DNA from: an uncultured Coriobacteriaceae bacterium
Lineage (GTDB): Bacteria > Actinomycetota > Coriobacteriia > Coriobacteriales > Atopobiaceae
Direction: 5' to 3'
Assembly: GCA_902793465.1 (NCBI GenBank)
Contig: CADBDT010000016.1
Span: 103,574 to 149,201 of the forward strand
Length of the DNA: 45,628 nt
The translations under genes and the position numbers were made by a program. Positions 14,962 through 22,748 of this stretch are shown in pieces. Numbering within the stretch: the stretch's first letter is position 1; the number at the start of each line of letters is the position of its first letter. The notes under the pieces were generated by a model. The model did not search any database. It was not told the DNA's origin and saw only the letters and a program-made list of their open reading frames with translations.

Positions 14962-15279
14962 CTACAGGTTCTGCTCGATTTCTGCCACGAGCTTCTCCTT
15001 GGGCATGCTGCCAACCATCTTGTGGGCAACTTCGCCGTTCTTAAACAGGATGAGAGTGGGAATAGACATAATCCCAAACTGCTGGGCAAGATCGCTCTCC
15101 TCGTCCACGTTGCACTTGAGCACGGTTAGCTTGTCTGCCATCTCCTCGCCAATCTGGTCCACAATGGGGCTCAGCGCGCGGCAGGGTCCGCACCAGCTTG
15201 CCCAAAAGTCAACCAGCACGGGTTTGGGGGAATTGGTTACTTCGGCCTCGAATTGAGACGCCGTGAGTTCTGCTGCCAT
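14962..15279 (-). CDS. trxA: Thioredoxin
   Basis: 105 residues, the standard thioredoxin size. The active site is WCGPC (C30, C33) in VLVDFWASWCGPC. The cis-proline follows in GIMSIPT, and the C-terminal strand is LILFKNGEVAHKMVG. It is a cytoplasmic protein-disulfide reductase; its reductase is not in the window. AAAGGA lies 6 nt before the ATG. It lies upstream of the PAP2 gene on the same strand, with the palindrome 14899-14944 between them, and diverges from the gene at 15383. Confidence 0.96.
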   Translation of the reverse strand: MAAELTASQFEAEVTNSPKPVLVDFWASWCGPCRALSPIVDQIGEEMADKLTVLKCNVDEESDLAQQFGIMSIPTLILFKNGEVAHKMVGSMPKEKLVAEIEQNL

Positions 15280-15382
15280 GATGTATCCTTTCTTTGCGCC
15301 AACGGCGCGTCGAATTATGCATAGATTGGTTATACCCCATTCCGTATCGAATAAGCCACGAACACAGGGGAGCGGTGTTTTA

Positions 15383-15931
15383 ATGACGGTGAGTCAGAGT
15401 GCGCGTGCGCAGGCATGCACAAACAAGATGCGTCAGGAGCTGCAAGAACTTGCTAACAAGGGCGTGCTCATGGTGGGAAACGCCTTTTCTGCCGTGTTGT
15501 TTGTTAAGGGCGAGCCGGGCCCGGCGCAGGAGGCTGGCGGCGAGCTTATGAGCGGGCCAGATGGCAAGGCCCTACGTGCCGCACTGCTGCGTTTGGGCTA
15601 TGCGCCCGAGGACTGGCTGGCGGTGGACGTAAGTCCGCAGGCGGCAATTGAGCCTGCGCTGCTGCGCCGGACCATCTGCGCGCTCGACCCGGCCACGGTG
15701 GTTGCCTGCGACGAGGCGGCTGCGGCTGCACTGCGCGACGCCTTGGCCGACGATCTTTCGGCGCTTTCCAACCTGGACGACGCCCTCCTTGTTCCGGGGC
15801 GTGTGGTGCAAGTGCTGGGAATGCGCGTGCTTAACCTAGGAGGCTTTGAGGCGGCGCTGGCCTCGGACAAGCAAAAGCAAGTAATGTGGGCACGCCTTAA
15901 GCAGATTCCCCCGCTCGGCGAGCCTTACTAA
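15383..15931 (+). CDS. Uracil-DNA-glycosylase-like protein (divergent)
   Basis: 182 residues. The stretch GVLMVGNAFSAVLFVKGEPG (about 27-46) followed by GPDGKALRAALLRLGY and then WLAVDVSP resembles the first motifs of family 4 uracil-DNA glycosylases (GEAPG..ED..G.PFVG..G..L). Later ATVVACDEAAAAAL and a PGRVVQVLGMRVL strand fit the same alpha/beta fold. The four cysteines that bind the 4Fe-4S cluster of family 4 are not present in the expected pattern, and the C-terminal H-based motif is not evident, so it may lack glycosylase activity. ATG at 15383 has GGGGAG about 10 nt upstream. The longer frame to 15263 would run through the divergent promoter region. The fold assignment is by pattern only. 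Confidence 0.7.
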   Translation: MTVSQSARAQACTNKMRQELQELANKGVLMVGNAFSAVLFVKGEPGPAQEAGGELMSGPDGKALRAALLRLGYAPEDWLAVDVSPQAAIEPALLRRTICALDPATVVACDEAAAAALRDALADDLSALSNLDDALLVPGRVVQVLGMRVLNLGGFEAALASDKQKQVMWARLKQIPPLGEPY

Positions 15932-15940
15932 GAGTGGGAT

Positions 15941-16133
15941 GCCGTGAGGGGATACTCCCCACCGCCATTAAGCTAGCGCTGTGCACATAGGGGATATTCC
16001 CCTGCGGGTACATCGCGGATGAGCCGGCCTTCAACGAAAGCCCTGCTCGCGATGTACCCGATGGGGAGTATCCCCTATGTGCACAGCTCCCCCGGACCCC
16101 AACATCATGGCGTTGGGAGCACCCCCTCATGGC
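15941..16133. repeat. Composite intergenic palindrome with 30-nt loop (GGGTACATCGCG family)
   Basis: The inner arms 15979-16017 and 16048-16086 pair nearly perfectly (AGC)CTGTGCACATAGGGGAT...CGGGTACATCGCG. They enclose a 30-nt centre whose reverse complement begins AGCAGGG and ends ATC, like the loop at 8830-8859. An outer partial pair GCCGTGAGGGG (15941) and CCCCTCATGGC (16123-16133) and a second GGGGATACTCCCC (15948-15960) suggest one element inserted in another. It begins a few bases after the stop of the preceding gene. The remaining 16134-16225 contains only the metF ribosome site. Confidence 0.85.
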
Positions 16134-16225
16134 ACGCAACGCCGCCGAGCGCTTTCGAACCGCTCGCCCAGTTGCAAATGGCTGCCAAACAGCTACTATC
16201 AAAAAAACGATTTAGGAGGACAGCC

Positions 16226-17095
16226 ATGCTCATATCCAACATACTGGCCGAGCGTCAGACGTTCTCGTACGAAATATTCCCGCCGCGGGGCGACCTTTCC
16301 GTGGAGCACGCCATGGACGTTGCCGGCCAAATGGCGCAGACGCGGCCCGACTGGATAAGCGTTACGTTTAGCGCGGGCGGCTCGGGCAACACGCAAAACA
16401 CGGCGCTCATTGCATCGCAGATTCAGCACGAGACCGGCGTAAACGCTCTTGCGCACCTAACCTGCATGGGCGCGAGCAAGGCCGACGTTAACGCCTACGT
16501 GCACCAGCTGGTGGAGGGTGGCGTGCATAACGTGCTGGCCCTGCGCGGCGATCGCGCGCCCGGGCGCGAGGCCATAGACTTTTGCCATGCGGACGAGCTC
16601 ATACGCTACCTTAAGGCAACGGAGCCCGGCCTTTGCGTTGGCGCGGCGTGCTATCCCGAGGGCCACGTGGAAGCGCCGAGCCTTGCGGCCGACATAGAGT
16701 ACCTAAAGGCAAAGCAGGACGCTGGCGCAGACTTTTTGGTAACGCAGCTTTTCTTTGACAACGAGCACTTCTATCGGTTTAGGGAGGCGTGCGTCCGCGC
16801 GCGCATAAAGATTCCCATTACGGTGGGAGTCATGCCGTTTACCAGCACAAAGCAAATTACACGCATGGCGTTTACCTGCGGCGCAAGCATTCCTGCACGG
16901 GTTATAAAGCGCCTTATTGCCGCGGGCGACGACCCCAAGAGTCAGGCGCAGGCAGGCGTGGAGTACGCGTGCGAGCAGCTTCGCGACCTAGCGGCAAACG
17001 GTGTGGATGGCCTGCACATATACAGCATGAACAAGCCTGCCGTCGCGCACGCCACGCATGCTGCGCTCGTGGAGTGTGGATACCTTGAGGCATAG
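16226..17095 (+). CDS. metF: 5,10-methylenetetrahydrofolate reductase
   Basis: 289 residues, the size of bacterial MetF. It reduces methylene-THF to methyl-THF, the methyl donor for MetH. Family signatures: SYEIFPPRG with E16 (equivalent to E. coli E28), VTFSAGGS, LALRGD with D109 (equivalent to D120), GAACYPEGH, and FLVTQLFFDN with Q174 (equivalent to Q183). It is a TIM-barrel flavoprotein, cytoplasmic. AGGAGGA lies 5-6 nt before the ATG at 16226, so the much longer frame back to 16019, inside the repeat, is rejected. The 3' end overlaps the start of the reactivation-domain gene. With metH downstream this is a methionine methyl-transfer cluster. I saw no cobalamin or SAM riboswitch before it. 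Confidence 0.96.
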   Translation: MLISNILAERQTFSYEIFPPRGDLSVEHAMDVAGQMAQTRPDWISVTFSAGGSGNTQNTALIASQIQHETGVNALAHLTCMGASKADVNAYVHQLVEGGVHNVLALRGDRAPGREAIDFCHADELIRYLKATEPGLCVGAACYPEGHVEAPSLAADIEYLKAKQDAGADFLVTQLFFDNEHFYRFREACVRARIKIPITVGVMPFTSTKQITRMAFTCGASIPARVIKRLIAAGDDPKSQAQAGVEYACEQLRDLAANGVDGLHIYSMNKPAVAHATHAALVECGYLEA

Positions 17096-17747
17096 CGAGG
17101 CAATGCGCTATTTGGGCTATGCGGGGCAGCAGATAACCCCGGAGCTCGAGGAGCGCATGGACCTTATGTGCGACCTGTGCAACGAGGTGGCGCATCCCGC
17201 CAGTGTAAGCTGTACGTACGATGCAGCCGACCTGCCGCTGGAGCTGCCGGGAAAGAGCATTGCCGAGCATCTGGCCAACGCGCAGGAGGTCGTACTCTTT
17301 GCGGCCACGCTGGGGCACGGAGTAGACCGCGAACTCAGGCGCCTTTCTGCAACGGATCCTTTGGGACAGGTGCTCTTTGACGCCGCGGCAACGGCGGCAA
17401 TCGAGCGCGAGGCAAACCGTTTGGAGGCCCAGGTGCGCGCGCAGGCGGCCGAGCGCGGGCTGTTTTGCAGCTGGCGTTTTTCGCCTGGATACGGCGACCT
17501 GCCGCTAAGCGTGCAGCCCGACCTTCTGCGTACGCTCAATGCCACGCGACGGCTGGGCATAACCCTTACGCCCAGCAACCTTATGGTTCCCACAAAAAGC
17601 GTTACGGCCATAGTGGGCGTGCATCCAACGCCGCAGCCGGGCCTCGCATCGTCGTGCGCCGTGTGCGAGCTCGCCGAATTCTGCGCGCTTCGCTCCCGCG
17701 GCATGCGCTGCGGCGCGCAACCAACCGAAAGGGGTACTCCCCTTTGA
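17085..17747 (+). CDS. Free-standing methionine synthase reactivation-domain protein
   Basis: About 220 residues, corresponding to the AdoMet-binding activation module that in E. coli forms the C-terminus of MetH. Typical elements: AMRYLGYAGQQITPELEERM near the N-terminus, ATLGHGVDRELRRL, then RFSPGYGDLPLSVQPDLL and GITLTPSNLMVPTKSVTAIVG, the AdoMet/cobalamin loop region. It should bind AdoMet and remethylate oxidised cob(II)alamin in the separate MetH. Cysteines near the end (SCAVCELAEFC) are common in stand-alone versions. The start is uncertain: TTG 17085 (GGAG 10 nt upstream, overlapping metF) is used; GTG 17076 and ATG 17103 are alternatives. The last residues (TERGTPL) and the stop are encoded by an intergenic repeat unit, which suggests that the original 3' end was replaced. 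Confidence 0.85.
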   Translation: MRHSEAMRYLGYAGQQITPELEERMDLMCDLCNEVAHPASVSCTYDAADLPLELPGKSIAEHLANAQEVVLFAATLGHGVDRELRRLSATDPLGQVLFDAAATAAIEREANRLEAQVRAQAAERGLFCSWRFSPGYGDLPLSVQPDLLRTLNATRRLGITLTPSNLMVPTKSVTAIVGVHPTPQPGLASSCAVCELAEFCALRSRGMRCGAQPTERGTPL

Positions 17748-17784
17748 TTGGTGCCAACCGGAAGGGGTACTCCCCTTTGATAGG
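17721..17784. repeat. Two tandem hairpin units (AAGGGG-TACT-CCCCTT) overlapping a gene end
   Basis: Units 17721-17753 and 17754-17784 are about 90 per cent identical. Each contains CCAACCG, AAGGGGTACTCCCCTT (a 6-7 bp hairpin) and TGAT. The junction TTGGTGCCAA is nearly palindromic, so the pair can also be read as a decayed copy of the perfect palindrome at 22820-22883. The first unit encodes the last codons and TGA of the upstream gene. The end of the second unit contributes TTGATA to the metH promoter. Confidence 0.85.
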
Positions 17785-17806
17785 TTCGGTGTGCGTACGG
17801 TAGAAT
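17777..17806 (+). promoter_or_regulatory. Probable metH promoter
   Basis: TTGATA (17777-17782) and TAGAAT (17801-17806) with an 18-nt spacer, 30 nt before the metH ATG. The -35 box lies within the second repeat unit (CCCCTTTGATAGG), so the repeat may have created or replaced the promoter. Confidence 0.5.
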
Positions 17807-17836
17807 CAGGACGTCATTTATTCGAGAGGAGCACAT

Positions 17837-20353
17837 ATGGTCGCCAACGAAGCCGCCCGCATGGCCGACGAGCACCTGCGCACCGTCTTGGAGGGCAAGT
17901 CCACCTTGCTGTTTGACGGGGGCATGGGCACCATGCTGCAGGCCGCAGGCCTTAAGGCGGGCGCCGCGCCAGAGCTGCTGTGCCTTAGCGAGCCGCAGAC
18001 AATAACGGACGTTCATGCCGCCTACGTGCAGGCGGGAAGCGACGTGGTAACCACGAACACCTTTGGCGCCAACGCACGCAAGCTGGCCGAGGGTGCCCGG
18101 GCGGCAGGCCTGGTGCGCGTGCCCAGCGTGGCGCAGGTGTTCCACGCCGCCGTCGCATGCGCCCGCGCAGCGAATCCCCGCTACGTGGCCGCAGACATTG
18201 GCCCCACGGGCTCCCTGCTGCGACCCTTGGGCACCATGAGCTTCGACGAGGCGTACGACCTGTTTGCAGAGCAGGTACGTGCGGCTGCAGATGCCGGCGC
18301 AGACCTGCTCATAATAGAGACGATGGCGGACCTGCTGGAGGCCAAGGCCGCGGTGCTTGCGGCAAAGGAGAACTCCGACCTGCCCATATTCTGCACGATG
18401 ACCTTTGGCGAGGACGGCCGCACGTTCCTAGGCACCACACCAGAGGTTGCCGCCACGACGCTAAGCGCCCTTGGCGTAGACGTCTTGGGCATTAACTGCT
18501 CGCTTGGCCCCGCGGACGTGGCACCGCTGGCAGAGCGCATGCTGCCGTGGGCAACGTGTCCCGTAATGGTGCAGGCCAACGCCGGCCTGCCCTCCATGGA
18601 AGACGGCCAGACCACCTACGACATTGGCCCCAGCGAGTACTGCGAGGCAGTTCGTACCATGGCGGACGCAGGCGTAACCGTGCTGGGCGGATGCTGTGGC
18701 ACAACTCCCGACTACGTGGCCGGCATGCGCGAAATCCTGGACGCGCACGCCCCACGCCCGCACACGACGCGCGACGACTTTGTTGTAACCAGCGCTCAGC
18801 AGCTTTTTTGTTTGCCGGCTGGTCAGGTGGGCGTAATAGGGGAGCGCATTAACCCCACGGGCAAGCGCCGCCTAAAGGATGCCCTGCGCAGCAGCAACTA
18901 CGACTACGTAATGGGCGAGGCCATAAGCCAGGAGCAGGCGGGCGCACAGGTGCTGGACGTAAACGCTGGCCTGCCCGAAATTGACGAGAAGGCCACGCTC
19001 GTGCGCCTGGTGGAAGACCTGCAGGGCGTTACCACGCTGCCGTTGCAAATAGACTCCGCGGATCCTACGGCCATCGAGGCGGCCGTGCGCATCTATCCTG
19101 GCAAGCCCATCATTAACAGCGTAAGCGGCAAGCGAGAGTCGCTTGAGTCCGTGCTGCCCATCGCGCGCCACTACGGTTGCGCCGTGGTGGGACTCGCGCT
19201 CGACGATGCGGGAATCCCAAAGACCGCAAAGGACCGGCTTGCCGTGGCGCGAAGCATCGTGCAGGCGTGCGAGGCTCACGGCATTGCCCGGCAGGACATC
19301 CTTATAGACTGCCTTACCATGGCAGTCTCTACCGACCAAGACGCGGCCCTTACCACTTTGGAGGCAATTCGCCTGGTAAAGGACGAGTTCCCTGGCGTTC
19401 GCACCGTGCTGGGCGTAAGCAACATAAGCTTTGGCCTGCCATACAGGGAGCTCCTCAACGCCACGTTCCTTACGGCGGCGTTCGAAGCGGGGCTGGACAT
19501 GGCCATAATGAACCCGCTGTCGCGGCGCTTTATGGATGCCGTGGACGCTTGGCGCGTGCTAAACGGTCAGGATACGGGCGCGCAAGACTACATTGCGGCC
19601 AATGCGGATCGCAAGCCGGCAGGTGCAGGCTCGCCCGCAACAGCGCCGGCACAGGCCACGGAGGCGCAGGGAGCGGCGACAGCCCCAAGCGCTGCAAAGC
19701 AACCCGCGCAGGATCCTGCCGAACGCGTGAGAAGTGCCGTCCTGCAGGGTCGCGGCGAGCCGGTGGCGCAGGGAGTTCGCGAGCTTTTGAGCGCAAACGC
19801 GGCGCCGCTCGAGCTGGTTAACGAGCTCCTTATTCCCGCACTAGACGAGGTGGGCGAGCGTTTTGAAAAAGGCACGTTCTTCCTGCCGCAGCTCATGGCA
19901 TCGGCGGAAGCCGCCAAGGCTGGCTTTGCCGAGGTGCGCGAGGCCACGAGCTCGAACGAGGTGGCGTCTAAGGGCGTCGTGGCGCTCTGCACCGTTAAGG
20001 GCGACATCCACGACATTGGAAAGAACATCGTAAAGATGCTGCTAGAGAACTACGGCTATGAGGTACACGACTTGGGCCGCGACGTGGAGCCGCAGGTGCT
20101 CGTGGACGAGGTTGTTCGTCATCACATACGGCTGGCCGGGCTCAGCGCGCTTATGACCACCACCGTACCGGCCATGGCCCAGACCATAGAGCTGTTGCGA
20201 GAGCAGGCGCCCTGGTGCAAGGTAATGGTGGGAGGCGCGGTTCTTAACCCGGAATATGCGCGCATGGTGGGAGCCGACTACTACGCAAAGGACGCGAGCG
20301 AGGCCGCGCACGTTGCGGGCGAGGTGTTGCAAGTCGCCGAGCCCTGCCCCTAA
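17837..20353 (+). CDS. metH: Cobalamin-dependent methionine synthase (three-module form, no reactivation domain)
   Basis: 838 residues, against about 1,220 in E. coli MetH. In order: homocysteine S-methyltransferase barrel (about 15-305) with zinc ligands C221 (GINCSLGP) and C286/C287 (GGCCGTTP); methyl-THF (pterin) barrel (about 325-590) with GERINPTG and DVNAGLPEID; an Ala/Pro/Gln-rich linker (about 600-630); cobalamin cap helices (about 630-705); and a Rossmann cobalamin domain with DxHxxG (D723, H725, G728; GDIHDIGKNIV), the lower-ligand histidine being H725. The AdoMet reactivation domain is absent and is supplied by the gene just upstream. AGAGGAG lies five nt before the ATG. The final codons and TAA fall in CCTGCCCCTAAA, a sequence also found at the ends of the inverted-repeat element at 4772-4994. 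Confidence 0.96.
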   Translation: MVANEAARMADEHLRTVLEGKSTLLFDGGMGTMLQAAGLKAGAAPELLCLSEPQTITDVHAAYVQAGSDVVTTNTFGANARKLAEGARAAGLVRVPSVAQVFHAAVACARAANPRYVAADIGPTGSLLRPLGTMSFDEAYDLFAEQVRAAADAGADLLIIETMADLLEAKAAVLAAKENSDLPIFCTMTFGEDGRTFLGTTPEVAATTLSALGVDVLGINCSLGPADVAPLAERMLPWATCPVMVQANAGLPSMEDGQTTYDIGPSEYCEAVRTMADAGVTVLGGCCGTTPDYVAGMREILDAHAPRPHTTRDDFVVTSAQQLFCLPAGQVGVIGERINPTGKRRLKDALRSSNYDYVMGEAISQEQAGAQVLDVNAGLPEIDEKATLVRLVEDLQGVTTLPLQIDSADPTAIEAAVRIYPGKPIINSVSGKRESLESVLPIARHYGCAVVGLALDDAGIPKTAKDRLAVARSIVQACEAHGIARQDILIDCLTMAVSTDQDAALTTLEAIRLVKDEFPGVRTVLGVSNISFGLPYRELLNATFLTAAFEAGLDMAIMNPLSRRFMDAVDAWRVLNGQDTGAQDYIAANADRKPAGAGSPATAPAQATEAQGAATAPSAAKQPAQDPAERVRSAVLQGRGEPVAQGVRELLSANAAPLELVNELLIPALDEVGERFEKGTFFLPQLMASAEAAKAGFAEVREATSSNEVASKGVVALCTVKGDIHDIGKNIVKMLLENYGYEVHDLGRDVEPQVLVDEVVRHHIRLAGLSALMTTTVPAMAQTIELLREQAPWCKVMVGGAVLNPEYARMVGADYYAKDASEAAHVAGEVLQVAEPCP

Positions 20354-20366
20354 AGAACGTCAAGTG

Positions 20367-20438
20367 GGTCGCAACTGGGGGTCTGTCCCTTTGTTGTTAG
20401 CTCGCTAACAACAAAGGGACAGACCCCCAGTTGCGACC
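20367..20438. repeat. 72-nt perfect palindrome downstream of metH (GGTCTGTCCC family)
   Basis: Arms of 35 bp (20367-20401 and 20404-20438) around a 2-nt TC. Each includes GCAACTGGGGGTCTGTCCC and an AT-richer TTTGTTGTTAGC. An outer GCCCTG/CAGGGC pair flanks it. It starts 13 nt after the metH stop and has no T run. Half of this unit recurs alone at 22347-22374. Confidence 0.95.
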
Positions 20439-20502
20439 AGCAGGGCCGACCTTGCAAAAGCAAGCGGACGACCATCGGTGCCACGGCTGTTCTGGAGCGT
20501 TG

Positions 20503-20531
20503 TTTACCATGGATTCACGTTGTGACATAAT
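20503..20531 (+). promoter_or_regulatory. Possible promoter for the EAL-domain gene
   Basis: TTTACC (20503-20508) and CATAAT (20526-20531) with a 17-nt spacer, about 59 nt before the start codon. GGGAGG at 20559-20564 is too far from the ATG at 20590 to be its ribosome site, so the leader may be longer or translation starts inefficiently. Confidence 0.4.
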
Positions 20532-20589
20532 ATGTAAAAAAGTACAGAGCGTATTCTAGGGAGGTTCGGCGAGTTTCTCGTCACGCAAT

Positions 20590-22341
20590 ATGCAAACATC
20601 TCAAGATGAGCCCCGCACGACTGGCTTGGCGCAGGAAGGCGAGCGTGATGGCCTTACGGGACTGTACGGGCACAAGACGTTTCGCGACATGGTGGACTCT
20701 CTGCTAAAGGCAAAGGAGCACGCTGCGCAAGGGGATTTCCGAAGCGCGCTTGTGTATTTTAACGTCGAGAATTTCAAGCACTATAACCAGCGCTATGGCT
20801 TCGTTGCCGGCGATACCCTGTTGCAGCATTTGGCCGCATCGGTGGTGGAGGCTTTTCCAAACTCCATCTGTGCGCGCTATGCCGCAGACCAATTTGCCGT
20901 GTTTGCACAGGTCGCAAACGTGTCCGACAGTGTAAAGCAGGTGCGCGCGGCATTTCGCAACGAGCACAAGGACACCTCCATTTGGCTGCGCGCAGGATAT
21001 TACATGCTGCTGCCCAGCGACGACGACGCCGGGGTGGCGTGCGACCGGGCAAAGCTTGCCTGCGACGAGTTGCGTGGCAGGCGCGACGCCTTTATCTGCG
21101 AGTACGACAATGCCTTGCAGCACGAAATCCAATGGCGACGCTACGTTTTGGAACACTTTGACGAGGCCCTGGAAAACGGCTGGCTGCGTGCGTATTGTCA
21201 GCCCATCGTGCGTGTTGCCACAGGAGAGACCTGCGACGTTGAGGTGCTCGCGCGTTGGTTGGACCCGGTGGAGGGTGTCATGCCGCCGCTTGAGTTTATT
21301 CCCGTGCTGGAAGAGGCGCGCATTATCCACAAGCTGGACCTTGCCATACTGCGCGACGTGTGCGAGTCGTGCCGCGAGTTGGAAAACGCCGGCAAGCCAT
21401 ACCTCTCGCTGTCCATAAACCTGTCACGCCTGGACTTCGAGCTGTGCGACATCGTTAGCGAGGTCAAAAAGATCTTGGACGAGTACGGCATCCCTTATCA
21501 TCGAGTGGCCATAGAGGTTACCGAAAGCGCGCTTGTTGGAAACCACGAGTTTCTTGGCGACGAGATCGATCGCTTTCGCTCTGCGGGATTCGAGGTGTGG
21601 ATGGACGACTTTGGCTCGGGCTACTCATCACTCAATGTTCTTAAGGACTACACCTTTGACCTCGTAAAAATAGACATGGCGTTTTTGCGCGGGCTAGACA
21701 AGTCCGAGCAGGCGCGCATAATGCTGGCAAAGGTTATCGACATGGCAAAGGAGCTGGGGCTCAAGACGCTGGTTGAGGGCGTGGAGACAAAGGAACAATA
21801 CGACTTCCTGCGCTCGCTGGGATGCGGTCGTGCGCAGGGCTTTTACTTTGGCAGGCCTAGTCCCTTGCCCTTGTCACTGGTGGGCGAGAAGAACGAGACG
21901 CATCCCGCAGCAGAAATGCTGGGCAAACGAGACTTTTACGAGGACGTAGGTCGCGTTAACCTCATGCGGCCCGATCCGCATCCCTCGGTGGATGGTCACT
22001 ATTTGCCCAGTGATGTTGCGGCAAGCATAATTCGTCGTCGCGATGGCCGGTACGAGTACCTTAACACCAACGGGCTCTTTGAGAAGTTCCTCAAGGATTC
22101 CGAGGGCGGGAGCATAAGGGACAGCGAGCGGGCCATTAACGACGAGGGAAACATGCGTCGCGCAAGGTTCGTGAATGCGGTCGAGGAGACCTCGCGCACG
22201 GGGGAGTGGGCGCGCTATTCTGTTGATGTTGCCGGCAGTTCCATTGTGGTGCGCATGCGGCTGATTTCGCGCGAAGACAAATACAGGGCGGTTGCCGTGC
22301 TGGTTATTGTGGACGAGTCGTACGTGGCCGTGGGTGTGTAA
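20590..22341 (+). CDS. Cyclic di-GMP phosphodiesterase with degenerate GGDEF, EAL and C-terminal PAS-like domain
   Basis: 583 residues, soluble. A GGDEF domain (about 18-165) begins well (DGLTGLYGHKTF) but its active site has decayed: the first metal Asp is Asn (LVYFNVENF) and GGDEF is replaced by AADQF (98-102), so it cannot be a normal cyclase. The EAL domain (about 180-425) looks intact: E218 in EVLARW, SLSINLSRLDF, EVTESAL, D339/D340 in WMDDFGSGYSS, DLVKIDMAFLR and VEGVETKEQYDFL with GRAQGFYFGRP. It should hydrolyse cyclic di-GMP, perhaps regulated by GTP binding to the dead GGDEF domain. A PAS-like C-terminus (about 470-583) parallels the architecture of the cyclase at 2902-4737. The next gene on the same strand is the giant surface protein. 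ATG 20590 is the only plausible start in frame before a stop at 20557. Confidence 0.9.
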   Translation: MQTSQDEPRTTGLAQEGERDGLTGLYGHKTFRDMVDSLLKAKEHAAQGDFRSALVYFNVENFKHYNQRYGFVAGDTLLQHLAASVVEAFPNSICARYAADQFAVFAQVANVSDSVKQVRAAFRNEHKDTSIWLRAGYYMLLPSDDDAGVACDRAKLACDELRGRRDAFICEYDNALQHEIQWRRYVLEHFDEALENGWLRAYCQPIVRVATGETCDVEVLARWLDPVEGVMPPLEFIPVLEEARIIHKLDLAILRDVCESCRELENAGKPYLSLSINLSRLDFELCDIVSEVKKILDEYGIPYHRVAIEVTESALVGNHEFLGDEIDRFRSAGFEVWMDDFGSGYSSLNVLKDYTFDLVKIDMAFLRGLDKSEQARIMLAKVIDMAKELGLKTLVEGVETKEQYDFLRSLGCGRAQGFYFGRPSPLPLSLVGEKNETHPAAEMLGKRDFYEDVGRVNLMRPDPHPSVDGHYLPSDVAASIIRRRDGRYEYLNTNGLFEKFLKDSEGGSIRDSERAINDEGNMRRARFVNAVEETSRTGEWARYSVDVAGSSIVVRMRLISREDKYRAVAVLVIVDESYVAVGV

Positions 22342-22346
22342 TGGCC

Positions 22347-22374
22347 AAAAGGGGCAGTCCCCCAGTTGCAACCA
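22347..22374. repeat. Solitary half-unit of the GGTCTGTCCC palindrome family
   Basis: AAAAGGGGCAGTCCCCCAGT (22347-22366) and the following TGCAACCA match the right arm of the palindrome 20404-20438 (AAAGGGACAGACCCCCAGTT) but have no left arm. It starts 5 nt after the stop of the EAL gene. It shows that the unit can exist as a monomer. Confidence 0.65.
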
Positions 22375-22388
22375 ACGACTATCGACGC

Positions 22389-22419
22389 AAAAAACGGACG
22401 GTCGCTGGAACCGTCCGTT
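22389..22419 (-). terminator. Intrinsic terminator facing the minus strand
   Basis: A 10-bp perfect stem (AACGGACGGT 22393-22402 with ACCGTCCGTT 22410-22419) and a 7-nt loop. Read on the minus strand it is followed by six T (22389-22394 complement). The plus-strand side has no T run, so it fits a transcript coming from the right. No convincing minus-strand gene lies there. It may also terminate the EAL transcript weakly. Confidence 0.65.
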
Positions 22420-22748
22420 GCCTTGCAAACCGTTGCCGCGCACGCGGCGCATTTCTCAGAACTTTGGACTCACCCTCTCGCGCTAACCACGATTGCCTGT
22501 CTGAATCTGGTTGTTTTCCTGCGCGACTACATCGGTACTTCCGACTGTCGATTTCTGTCTGACTTGGCGCTTGTCGTATCGCCCTACGTAAGCCTGCTTG
22601 TTGCTACGGCCTCAAAGATTAGACGGGACTCGCGATGCCAGCCGCGGGAAACCTATGAATCCTATCGTCGTACACTGGCATCACCCCTTGGACTCGACCG
22701 CCCCGATTTGTTGCGATCCTTCTTTTGATGCTTTGAATATAGCCTAAG
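22420..22748. other. Unassigned stretch; weak ORF or possible small RNA locus
   Basis: No recognisable gene. A plus-strand open frame ends at 22728 (TGA) and would encode two hydrophobic segments (LALTTIACLNLVVFLRDY and LALVVSPYVSLLVATAS). Its only start candidate is a TTG inside the upstream repeat, it runs through the terminator hairpin, and its third-position G/C bias is weaker than in neighbouring genes. A remnant or chance frame is more likely. On the minus strand, the terminator at 22389-22419 and a mirror-image promoter-like sequence at 22749-22777 could bracket a transcript of about 330 nt. Confidence 0.25.

Noticed and set aside
16019..16225. Longer start for metF
   Set aside because: It lies within the composite repeat; ATG 16226 with AGGAGGA gives the normal family N-terminus.
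15932..16225. Cobalamin or SAM riboswitch before metF/metH
   Set aside because: No B12-box or S-box conserved core is visible; the gap is occupied by a composite palindrome, and the metH gap (17748-17836) is too short.
22366..22728. 120-residue plus-strand ORF
   Set aside because: Its only start is inside a repeat, it reads through a terminator hairpin, codon bias is weaker than in neighbouring genes, and there is no family resemblance.
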